Made by a program: the position numbers and the translations under genes. Below, piece after piece: positions 23,035-28,829 of a DNA stretch of 28,829 bases (its first letter is position 1; every line of letters begins with the position of its first letter). Where the stretch lies: NCBI GenBank assembly GCA_964365025.1, contig CAYIOJ010000008.1, forward strand, positions 1 through 28,829. Reading direction: 5' to 3'. Source of the DNA: UBA10003 sp964365025. Its GTDB lineage: Bacteria > Patescibacteriota > Patescibacteriia > Magasanikbacterales > UBA10003. The notes beneath the pieces are model-generated. The model was not told where the DNA came from, searched no databases, and saw only the letters and a program-made list of their open reading frames with translations.

Positions 23035-23103
23035 CCGTCCAAAAACTGTCATTGCGTCCGTCAGCGGGCGGATCATGCAATGACGTAAAAAGTTTTTGGA
23101 CGG
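23035..23103. repeat. REP/MITE-like palindrome in the lipoprotein leader
   Basis: CCGTCCAAAAACT (23035-23047) pairs with AGTTTTTGGACGG (23091-23103), and GTCATTGC (23048-23055) with GCAATGAC (23077-23084); a 6-nt bulge GTAAAA separates them on one side. The GTCATTGC core resembles common bacterial REP-type palindromes. It lies inside the predicted 5' leader of the lipoprotein mRNA. Confidence 0.75.
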
Positions 23104-23141
23104 CCTCAAAGCGCAATATTGCTTGTAAAGAACAACAATTT

Positions 23142-23170
23142 ACTATACTAAATATTGAGCATTTTGTCAA
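23142..23170 (-). promoter_or_regulatory. Promoter of the Cys-rich lipoprotein gene
   Basis: On the minus strand: a perfect TTGACA (23170-23165), a 17-bp spacer and TATAGT (23147-23142). It lies immediately after the uvrD stop. The predicted leader is ~160 nt and contains two hairpins. Confidence 0.85.
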
Positions 23171-23171
23171 G

Positions 23172-26132
23172 TTAGACCTCCGCCCATTCGCAAATGCCCT
23201 TAAAATCACAATGCCCGCAGTTAAAAACCGATGGTTTGGGCGGAAAATCAGAGGCGCGAATGGCTTCAATTTCAGCGGTAATTTTTTCTTTGATTTTGGC
23301 CAATTCCGCCGACGTGCCTAAAAAGGAAACCTTGGTATTGTTGTCTAAATAGTAAAAACTCAACAGCGACGGTTTTTCCTGTAATGATTCCACGGCCGCG
23401 AGCTGATAAATCAAAAGCTGTTCTTTGTCTTCCAATTTTAAATCATTTTGCTTTTTTGGCGAGCCGGTTTTGTAATCAATCAATTCAATTGTGCCATCAG
23501 GCAAAGGATCAATTCGGTCAATTTGCCCGCGCAAACGGTATTCCCCTATTTTTAAATGAAATCCTGCTTCCAAAAATTTAGGCGCGCGCCATTCGGATTT
23601 CTCATAAAAATCCTTAAGAATTTTTTTGCCTTTGGCATAGTATTCTTCTTTTTGTTTTTTACTTTCATACCAATCGTCGATCCAAGCGAATTCATAAAGA
23701 TTCAACAATTCTTCCAGTGACGGAATTCGTACCTGTTCTTTAATTTTTGATTCTGTCGGAGTAGTAAATAAATCTCCCTGCTCCTGTGAGTTTAATTCAA
23801 TAATTTTTTGATAAAAACGTTGTAAGGCCAGATGCATGGTTTTGCCAAAGCTGAAGCTAGCGCTGCCTTTCACCGGGATATGTAATATATGGGCAAAGCG
23901 ATATTGCAGGGGGCAGGTGGCAAAGGCCTTCAATTGCGTGAAGCTGAAATGCGCGGGCATACCGGCTGGCGCGGGCTTGGCCACGGCATGGCTTGTTGGC
24001 TGGTGAAGGGAATCCAGTGCGTCCGGCTGGTCTTTTTTTTGGCTGCCGTCAGCCGTGAAGCCGATTTCTTTTAAAAATCTTGACGGTTTTCTCTGCCGCG
24101 TGCCGCCGTAGTCATCGGCATAACAGAAAAATACGCTTTCTTTCGCGCGCGTAACGGCCACATAAAACAGCCGGCGTTCTTCTTGCAAATGAATATCGCC
24201 CTCGGGCAAAATTTCTTTCACTAATTTATCCGGCAATTCAATTGCTTCGCCTCGGCTGATAGTTGGAAATTTTTGCTCTACCAAGTTGACCAGAAAAACA
24301 TGCTTGAATTCCAATCCTTTGGCGCCATGCACAGTCATAATTTTTACCGCTTCCGGCCCCTCGTCCGCTCCGCGTAAACTCCCTTCTTCGCCTGATTCCA
24401 AAACATAATGCAGATAGGCCAAATAATGCCTGGTCAATTTTTCGATATTGCTTTCTTCAAATTTAATGATGGTGTCGTAGTACTGTTTCAAAAACATGAT
24501 TTGACGCATGGCCTCGCGAACTCCCGCCGAACTTTTTGTTACCAAATTTTTCAAATAGCCGGAGTCGTTCAAAAACGCGTATACCACCCGGCCCACCGAT
24601 TCGGCACGCGCCACTGCCGCGTGTTTGGCCAAAAGTCCAAGCATCTGGTCAATATTTTTAACACTCGCCTCACCCACTCCCAAGGCGCGCGCGTGTTTTA
24701 ATGTTTCAAAAATTGACCATGTTTTCTTTTTAGCCTGATGGGTTATTTTTACAATGTCTTCGGTCGCGATATTCCAAAAAGGCATGTTGAGCACTCTCCA
24801 CATGGCCGGATTTTCATGATAATTGTCCAACAGTTTAAGGTAAGAAATGATATCCAGCACGAGCCCCTCACGATACAGCCCTTTGGAAGCGAGAAATTGA
24901 AAAGAAATCTCCGCCTGTTCCAGCGCGCGCGTAAAAGCGTCAGCGGCGCTATTGGAACGAATGAGAATGGCAAAATCATTCCATGAACTTTCACGCCCGC
25001 CCTCTTCATCAGCCAGTTTTAAGCTCTGAATTTTTTCCACGACCCGCCGAGCTTCTTCAATACCGGTGCGAGCGTGAATTTCTTCAATTCGGCCTTTGAT
25101 TGATTTTTGAGCGATTAATTTTTTATTGATTTTTAATTTTTCTTCCAAACGGTCTGGATTGTTATTAATTATCAATTGATAGGCCTTGTCAAGAATTAAT
25201 TGCGCCGAGCGATAATTTTCCACAAGCGTTACGAGTTTTGCATTGGGATAATCATTTTTAAAATGCAGGATGTTAGAAATAGAGGCTCCGCGGAATTTAT
25301 ACACGCTCTGGTCATCGTCTCCCACCACCGTAAGATTATTACGCGGCGCGGTAAGAAGTTTAATCAATTCATATTGCGCTAGATTGGTATCCTGAAATTC
25401 ATCCACCAAAATATATTTGAATTGGCGGCGGTAGGCGTCCAAAATTTTCGGCCGAGTTTGAAAAAGTTTGAGTGTGTAATTTATCAAATCGCCAAAATCC
25501 AAAGCATTATTATCCAAAAGAATTTGATTGTAAGTGTGATAAGCGTCGGCAATTTCGCGCAGACGCTTTTTTTCATCGCCTAAAATTTCTTTGGCATCGC
25601 CCAAAGCGCTGTCCGAATCAAGCGCTAAATTTTCCGCGTATTTCAGATACTCCGCCGGCGTCACCATTTCATCTTTACAGCGCGAAAAATGGCGGATCAT
25701 CGCGTGAATGAATTTGGTCGGATTGCCCAAAGGGCGATAATAGTCCAGGTCAAATTTGTCCAAATTTTCGCGCACTAACAGCCAGGCGTCGGTGGGCGTA
25801 AACAGTTTAAAATCATTGGAAATGCCAATATCCAAGCCGTGCGTTTTGAGCAGGCGTTCGCCAAAAGCGTGGAATGTTTGCACCCATAAATCCAAAAAGC
25901 CGTAAGGCAGAAGCTGGTCCACGCGCTCTTCCATTTCACCGGCCGCTTTGTCTGTGAAAGTCAAGGCTAAAATTTCATTGGCCCGGGCCAATTTTTGTTC
26001 AATCAGCCAGGCCAATCGTTGCGCAATAACCGTGGTTTTACCCGTGCCGGCGCCGGCCACAATCAAAAGCGGGCCGCTGGCATGGCTCACGGCTTCGCGT
26101 TGCGCGTAATTTAGAGAGTTTTGGGCAGACAT
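23172..26132 (-). CDS. UvrD/PcrA-type helicase fused to a RecB-family Fe-S nuclease
   Basis: Superfamily 1A DNA helicase (to about residue 700) plus C-terminal PD-(D/E)XK nuclease, 986 aa; a single-chain helicase-nuclease for DNA-break processing or repair, comparable to half of AddAB. Helicase motifs: Walker A GAGTGKT (27-33), VDEFQDTN, VVGDDDQSVYKFRGA, LVENYRS, IMTVHGAKGLEFKHVFL and RRLFYVAVTRAKE. Nuclease: FSFTQLKAFATCPLQYRF, then RLRGQIDRID and IELIDYKTG, which give the metal-binding and catalytic residues. The Cys in TCPLQ plus C972, C975 and C981 (CGHCDFKGIC) match the four-Cys iron-sulphur ring of AddB-like nucleases. The start codon lies inside a perfect palindrome that also holds the -10, so the mRNA is probably leaderless. 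Gene symbol left open because it is neither a plain uvrD nor addA/addB. Confidence 0.93.
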   Translation of the reverse strand: MSAQNSLNYAQREAVSHASGPLLIVAGAGTGKTTVIAQRLAWLIEQKLARANEILALTFTDKAAGEMEERVDQLLPYGFLDLWVQTFHAFGERLLKTHGLDIGISNDFKLFTPTDAWLLVRENLDKFDLDYYRPLGNPTKFIHAMIRHFSRCKDEMVTPAEYLKYAENLALDSDSALGDAKEILGDEKKRLREIADAYHTYNQILLDNNALDFGDLINYTLKLFQTRPKILDAYRRQFKYILVDEFQDTNLAQYELIKLLTAPRNNLTVVGDDDQSVYKFRGASISNILHFKNDYPNAKLVTLVENYRSAQLILDKAYQLIINNNPDRLEEKLKINKKLIAQKSIKGRIEEIHARTGIEEARRVVEKIQSLKLADEEGGRESSWNDFAILIRSNSAADAFTRALEQAEISFQFLASKGLYREGLVLDIISYLKLLDNYHENPAMWRVLNMPFWNIATEDIVKITHQAKKKTWSIFETLKHARALGVGEASVKNIDQMLGLLAKHAAVARAESVGRVVYAFLNDSGYLKNLVTKSSAGVREAMRQIMFLKQYYDTIIKFEESNIEKLTRHYLAYLHYVLESGEEGSLRGADEGPEAVKIMTVHGAKGLEFKHVFLVNLVEQKFPTISRGEAIELPDKLVKEILPEGDIHLQEERRLFYVAVTRAKESVFFCYADDYGGTRQRKPSRFLKEIGFTADGSQKKDQPDALDSLHQPTSHAVAKPAPAGMPAHFSFTQLKAFATCPLQYRFAHILHIPVKGSASFSFGKTMHLALQRFYQKIIELNSQEQGDLFTTPTESKIKEQVRIPSLEELLNLYEFAWIDDWYESKKQKEEYYAKGKKILKDFYEKSEWRAPKFLEAGFHLKIGEYRLRGQIDRIDPLPDGTIELIDYKTGSPKKQNDLKLEDKEQLLIYQLAAVESLQEKPSLLSFYYLDNNTKVSFLGTSAELAKIKEKITAEIEAIRASDFPPKPSVFNCGHCDFKGICEWAEV

Positions 26133-26149
26133 AAAATCATTTTATGTCT
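26127..26149. promoter_or_regulatory. Perfect 23-bp palindrome over the uvrD -10 and start codon
   Basis: AGACATAAAAT (26127-26137) and ATTTTATGTCT (26139-26149) are exact reverse complements around one central base. The helicase-nuclease ATG (26132-26130) and the likely -10 TAAAAT (26144-26139) both lie in it, a layout expected of an operator or of a translational hairpin. Confidence 0.7.
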
Positions 26150-26167
26150 TTTGTAAACAAAAAGCAA
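26139..26167 (-). promoter_or_regulatory. Promoter of the helicase-nuclease gene
   Basis: On the minus strand: TTGCTT (26167-26162), a 17-bp spacer and TAAAAT (26144-26139). A start 7 bp downstream falls on or next to the A of the ATG at 26132, so the transcript would be leaderless. There is no Shine-Dalgarno site. Confidence 0.65.
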
Positions 26168-26788
26168 CTAGTTCAATTTTCCCCATTTGACGATCAAGGC
26201 GTGATACTCGTTATAGAGTTTTATTTTTGTCCGGCCGCGGATGCCGGCGCGCAAACGCGTTTCAAAAAACTTTTGATATTCGTCATAAGTTTTAAATTCC
26301 ACTCCGTATTGGCGGCACAATCGTTTGGTGTAAGCGTCAATAACAAAAATCGGTTTTTGGCCGGCGTAAAGCAGAATGGAATCAGCGGTTTCCGGCCCAA
26401 TGCCCCAGAGTGACAATAATTCCTCGCGGGCCGGTATAAGCGGCTTTTGAAAAAAAACACGCAGGTCGCCGTGATAATTTTTTATCAGCCAGGCGGCAAA
26501 AATTTTCAGTTTTTTTGTTTTTTGTTTGTAATAACCGGATGAACGAATGCATTTTTGGAGTTTGGCCGTTGGGCAATGAGCTATGGCTTTGGCCGACATT
26601 AAATTTGCTTCTAAAAGGCATTTAATCGCCTTTTCCACATTAGTCCATGCCGTGTTTTGGGTCAAAATCGCGCCCAGGCAGATTTCAAACAGATGGTGAT
26701 TTTGGTCGACCTGGCGAGTAGTTATTGGCCACCAGCCCTGCGGGCCGTGTTGTTTATACAGTTGGCGGAAAATCTTGACAACATTCAT
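26168..26788 (-). CDS. Endonuclease III-related HhH-GPD DNA glycosylase (MagIII-like)
   Basis: Base-excision repair glycosylase. The 206-aa product has the HhH-GPD layout: TQNTAWTNVEKAIKCL (the family's 'sqqt....v' helix), the helix-hairpin-helix LLSLWGIGPETADSILLYA, and the catalytic Asp, D151 in FVIDAYTKRL. The position that is Lys in bifunctional endonuclease III (GVGRKTA) is Glu here (GIGPETA), and there is no C-terminal four-Cys iron-sulphur cluster. A monofunctional enzyme removing damaged bases such as 3-methyladenine, as in MagIII, is therefore more likely than AP lyase activity. I chose ATG 26788; the frame is open further upstream to 27016, but that part is antisense to the next gene. 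It ends 35 bp before the helicase-nuclease gene. Confidence 0.88.
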   Translation of the reverse strand: MNVVKIFRQLYKQHGPQGWWPITTRQVDQNHHLFEICLGAILTQNTAWTNVEKAIKCLLEANLMSAKAIAHCPTAKLQKCIRSSGYYKQKTKKLKIFAAWLIKNYHGDLRVFFQKPLIPAREELLSLWGIGPETADSILLYAGQKPIFVIDAYTKRLCRQYGVEFKTYDEYQKFFETRLRAGIRGRTKIKLYNEYHALIVKWGKLN

Positions 26789-26835
26789 AAATTTGTTAAT
26801 TATGAGGGCATAACCCAACCTAAAGGAGGTGGATC

Positions 26836-27294
26836 GTGAACCGGAAAATAGAGGAAATAAGACAAAAACTGGTTTTTGGGGCCATTGCTCTTCTCGTAAT
26901 TGCGATCGTCGTCGTTGTATACTTTGGTTGGTTGCGACCAGCGCAGGCGATAGCAAATATAGATGGAGGCACTTGCTGGACCTACCCGTCAATCCAGGAC
27001 GAGTATGTCGGGCCATCTTTGTCTGTAGGAGAAGCCGCGAACAGAGAGAGGACCAACATTAGAGACAGTTGCGGCAACAACTATAGTGTAATAATATTGC
27101 CGGATGATGAGTCGCTTTGCTGTCGAGCGGGGACCCCGGTGATACCGTTAATAGGGTGGTGGGGAACAAAAACCATACTTTGGTGGTGCGCCGGAAACGG
27201 ATTGCAGTATGGTCCTATTAATGGCCAGCTTATCTTTTTTGACACCGACGCATATGTTGGCTTCTGGCCAGACCCCACTTGCTACGAACCATAG
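26836..27294 (+). CDS. Unknown membrane-anchored extracytoplasmic protein
   Basis: No family recognised. The 152-aa product has a charged start (NRKIEEIRQKL), one strong membrane helix (VFGAIALLVIAIVVVVYFGWL) and a ~115-residue outer domain rich in Gly, Trp, Pro and Cys (for example GGTCWTYPSI, SLCCRAGTP, LIGWWGTKTILWWCAGNG and WPDPTCYEP). The six Cys suggest disulfides outside the cytoplasm. The GTG start has a very strong site, AAAGGAGGTG, 6 bp upstream, and a terminator follows the stop. It is a single gene divergent from the glycosylase, one of the well-equipped orphan genes in this window. A TTGACA at 26775-26780 with a poor -10 may be its promoter. Confidence 0.75.
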   Translation: MNRKIEEIRQKLVFGAIALLVIAIVVVVYFGWLRPAQAIANIDGGTCWTYPSIQDEYVGPSLSVGEAANRERTNIRDSCGNNYSVIILPDDESLCCRAGTPVIPLIGWWGTKTILWWCAGNGLQYGPINGQLIFFDTDAYVGFWPDPTCYEP

Positions 27295-27325
27295 CATTCC
27301 CGCCGCACCCGCGACATTCGCAAAC

Positions 27326-27357
27326 AACCCCGCCATTCCTGGTCGGGGTTATTTTTT
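27326..27357 (+). terminator. Terminator after the unknown anchored-protein gene
   Basis: AACCCCG (27326-27332) pairs with CGGGGTT (27344-27350) across an 11-nt loop, followed by ATTTTTT. It abuts the convergent carbonic anhydrase stop at 27361. Confidence 0.85.
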
Positions 27358-27360
27358 ATT

Positions 27361-27783
27361 TTATTCAATTTCTTCAAAACTAATTTGCTCCAGCGGATTG
27401 ATTTTTGCGAGGACGATTTTGACTTCCAATTCTGGAAATTTGTTGAGAATTATTTTTTTCGCTTCGCGCATATCGCCAACATGCTGTGAATGTTCAGCTT
27501 CGCCCGAAGCAAAAGCGTCGCGGCCGCCATACGCGCCGCAATCAGTGTGATTCATTAAAATAACTTGAGAAATTTTATGAAGATTTGAAGAAATATCTAT
27601 CTGGCGCAAAATAATTTCCGGTTCAGCGGGATTTTTGGGATCAACCAGTCCTTTGCTAGCGCCGGCTAAAGAGACAATATCGCAATTATTTAACAAATTT
27701 TTTTCTTTAAGCCAATTTTTAATGGCTTCGCCAAAACGAAAATCAATGCAATGTAAGATTAAAGCATGGCAATGATGTGGCAT
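27361..27783 (-). CDS. Beta-carbonic-anhydrase-like zinc protein
   Basis: Compact member of the beta-carbonic anhydrase fold, 140 aa from ATG 27783. The zinc motif is complete: C12-x-D14-x-R16 (LHCIDFRF) and H79-x-x-C82 (MNHTDCGAYGG). The fold's middle segment is DIVSLAGASKGLVD. Known members hydrate CO2, but this short subgroup lacks parts of the longer enzymes, so the activity should be treated as likely rather than certain. An upstream GTG at 27801 is also in frame; ATG 27783 was preferred for lack of a site at the GTG. It is convergent with the anchored-protein gene and follows a second, divergent carbonic-anhydrase-like gene on the same strand. Confidence 0.8.
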   Translation of the reverse strand: MPHHCHALILHCIDFRFGEAIKNWLKEKNLLNNCDIVSLAGASKGLVDPKNPAEPEIILRQIDISSNLHKISQVILMNHTDCGAYGGRDAFASGEAEHSQHVGDMREAKKIILNKFPELEVKIVLAKINPLEQISFEEIE

Positions 27784-27829
27784 ATTTTTCAAATTCCCCA
27801 CTTCCGTGCGGAATAATTTAATAAATAAC

Positions 27830-27860
27830 GCGTTGTCAGCCGGTTCAGGACTGACAACGC
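27830..27860 (-). terminator. Terminator of the divergent carbonic-anhydrase-like gene
   Basis: A perfect 10-bp stem GCGTTGTCAG/CTGACAACGC (27830-27839 with 27851-27860, 11-nt loop) lies 13 bp after the gene's stop. On the minus strand it is followed by the T-rich GTTATTTATT. Confidence 0.75.
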
Positions 27861-27873
27861 TGGAGATGCCGGT

Positions 27874-28530
27874 CTATCTGTCAGCGGATTCAAGACCGTG
27901 GCGAAGGCGGATTGTTTGAATGATGCTCCTGCTGAACTCAAGCCTCATATATTTCAAGAAGTCTTTGGTTGAGAAAGTGTAGGAACGACCCTTGCCCGGT
28001 TTTTTCCCTTCAGCCGGAAAGTCAATGTGAACACAGCAGATGACGCGCCAATCGCGATGACGATTCTTCAGTCGTATTTTTGCTCCGGTCACCAGCTCCA
28101 TCTGTTCAACCAAGTCCAGGTGGTGAATGGCCGCGGCTCCGCAAGGCGCGTGCGTGTATAGTAGAACCGTCGGCCGCGCGCCATTAGTGTCAAGCCTTTT
28201 CAAACTGATGGCAGCGCGGATATGATTGTATACAACTCGGTCTTCCTGCAAACCTTGATTAGCAACAGGCGATTCCGTTGCCAAAAGCAACGCGCCGCCG
28301 TTCAAAGTCACAAAGTGTGTACAACAGCCGTTAGGAGTCGCGTCACCGCCATTCGTTTCAGCTAAACGACGATGAAACGTCACAATCTCGGGCAAACGAT
28401 GGCCATCACCGCACGCCACCACCACTACGCCAGCGGGATCAAATCTTTTGCAGTCAAAGTCTCGCAATACGCGTGTTTGTCTCCTCAAGATGTCAAACAA
28501 CTCTCTGTTGCCTTGATTCAAAATAACCAC
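27874..28530 (-). CDS. Divergent carbonic-anhydrase-like protein
   Basis: Not recognised by family name, but the layout copies a beta-carbonic anhydrase. A strand ends in VVVVACGDGHRLPEI (C40, D42, R45), then FVTLNGGALLLA stands where the enzymes have 'lRNAGn'. A helix YNHIRAAISL follows, and then TVLLYTHAPCGAAA (H127, C130), matching 'vvGHt.CGa'. The spacing C-x-D-x-x-R differs from C-x-D-x-R, so the Asp-Arg dyad may be altered. The C-terminal ~75 residues (HRDWRVICCVHIDFPAEG...) are not part of the standard fold. It is 218 aa from a GTG start with AAGGAGG 5 bp upstream, a consensus promoter inside the atpC end and its own terminator. Composition is GC-rich compared with the gene next to it. 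The shared-fold call is inference from motif order; enzymatic activity is unknown. Confidence 0.7.
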   Translation of the reverse strand: MVILNQGNRELFDILRRQTRVLRDFDCKRFDPAGVVVVACGDGHRLPEIVTFHRRLAETNGGDATPNGCCTHFVTLNGGALLLATESPVANQGLQEDRVVYNHIRAAISLKRLDTNGARPTVLLYTHAPCGAAAIHHLDLVEQMELVTGAKIRLKNRHRDWRVICCVHIDFPAEGKKPGKGRSYTFSTKDFLKYMRLEFSRSIIQTIRLRHGLESADR

Positions 28531-28574
28531 CGGTTCCTCCTTCTTGGGTTTCGCCCGACTCCCTCTCCCTGAAG

Positions 28575-28615
28575 GAATCTAAAAAAAGACGCAAAGAACA
28601 TCTTCTTTTAGATTC
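28575..28615 (-). promoter_or_regulatory. Leader hairpin of the divergent carbonic-anhydrase-like gene
   Basis: Arms 28575-28589 and 28601-28615 pair over 15 positions with one G-U wobble (GAATCTAAAAGAAGA on the minus strand) around an 11-nt loop. It lies just after the expected transcription start and ~35 nt before the ribosome-binding site. Confidence 0.65.
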
Positions 28616-28628
28616 TTTCATGTTTTAA

Positions 28629-28657
28629 ACTATAACAGATTTAGCTCTATCCGTCAA
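28629..28657 (-). promoter_or_regulatory. Promoter of the divergent carbonic-anhydrase-like gene
   Basis: On the minus strand: TTGACG (28657-28652), a 17-bp spacer and TATAGT (28634-28629). The -35 box is embedded in the last codons of the upstream atpC gene. Confidence 0.8.
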
Positions 28658-28829
28658 GTCCGGAGCGGCCGCTGTGTTTGCCACGATGCTTTCTCGCCAC
28701 TCGCAACCGCGCCAGTTCGCGTTCAATTTTAACGGCCAAACCGGTGTACTCCACATCTTGAACACTTTTTTGCCTCATTAACTCTTCGGCTCTTTGACGA
28801 GCGTTTTCAGCCCGTTCAACGCTGATTTC
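28647..28829 (-). CDS. atpC: Probable ATP synthase epsilon subunit, C-terminal end (partial)
   Basis: The minus strand is open from the window edge to the stop at 28647, giving 60 residues of a charged helical hairpin: EISVERAENARQRAEELM, a short linker, then KIERELARLRVARKHR and a basic tail. This is the usual C-terminal pattern of F1 epsilon ('e.i...rA..a..rAe..l', then 'a.~aL.rA..RL.va...'), the regulatory helices that brake the F1 motor. The N-terminal beta-barrel lies outside the window, so the call is not certain. atpC is typically the last gene of the atp operon, which fits a gene that ends here and is followed by a new promoter. The last codons of the tail double as the -35 box of the next gene. 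Confidence 0.72.
   Translation of the reverse strand, partial: EISVERAENARQRAEELMRQKSVQDVEYTGLAVKIERELARLRVARKHRGKHSGRSGLDG

Noticed and set aside
26789..27016. 76-residue N-terminal extension of the glycosylase frame
   Set aside because: It is antisense to the start of the plus-strand anchored protein, is not family-like, and ATG 26788 gives a normal-length enzyme.

Overview
The window is a stretch of a small, fairly AT-rich bacterial genome. Gene content and gene style point to a Candidate Phyla Radiation (Patescibacteria, Parcubacteria-like) organism. The clues are a dnaG-rpoD pair, short and tightly overlapping housekeeping genes, a prolyl-tRNA synthetase without the usual editing insertion, a one-protein UvrD helicase-nuclease, and several promoters so close to the start codon that the mRNAs look leaderless. 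The phylum assignment is inference from gene content; no marker gene was searched.

Layout. 1-2083 (+): 3' end of dnaG and the primary sigma factor rpoD. 2084-2707: tRNA-Asn, its terminator, and a decayed purine nucleoside phosphorylase remnant on the minus strand. 2708-6646 (+): a WecG/TagA glycosyltransferase fused to an RppH-like Nudix domain, gltX, and an M23 peptidase with coiled coil. 6661-7180: a small orphan gene between two near-identical 19-bp direct repeats. 7211-12444 (-): operon lysS, cytidylyltransferase-like gene, serS, alr, ftsQ, with a 10-N assembly gap at the end of lysS. 12621-13928 (-): a GC-rich POT-family peptide transporter. 14143-14607 (-): greA. 14826-15056 (-): a small two-helix membrane protein. 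15207-21265 (-): a cell-shape operon in the order membrane protein, proS, mreB, mreC, mreD, mrdA (PBP2), with a 162-bp MITE-like foldback element inserted between mreD and mrdA. 21375-22973 (-): a large Cys-rich repeat lipoprotein of a deltaproteobacterial style. 23172-26788 (-): UvrD-nuclease fusion and an endonuclease III-related glycosylase. 26836-27294 (+): an unknown membrane-anchored protein. 27361-28530 (-): two adjacent beta-carbonic-anhydrase-like genes. 28647-28829 (-): 3' end of a probable atpC.

Two classes of gene are visible. Core genes (translation, shape and peptidoglycan, repair) sit in overlapping operons, use AT-rich codons and mostly lack Shine-Dalgarno sites. A second class looks like acquired cargo: the POT transporter, the 76-aa membrane protein, the Cys-rich lipoprotein, the unknown anchored protein, the divergent carbonic-anhydrase-like gene, and the phosphorylase remnant. 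These are single genes at operon boundaries. Most have their own near-consensus promoter, a leader with a hairpin, a strong AAGGAGG-type site and their own terminator. The best candidates for something new are this cargo architecture, the foldback element with a perfect 5-bp target duplication inside the mre operon, the glycosyltransferase-Nudix fusion, and the paired carbonic-anhydrase-like genes.
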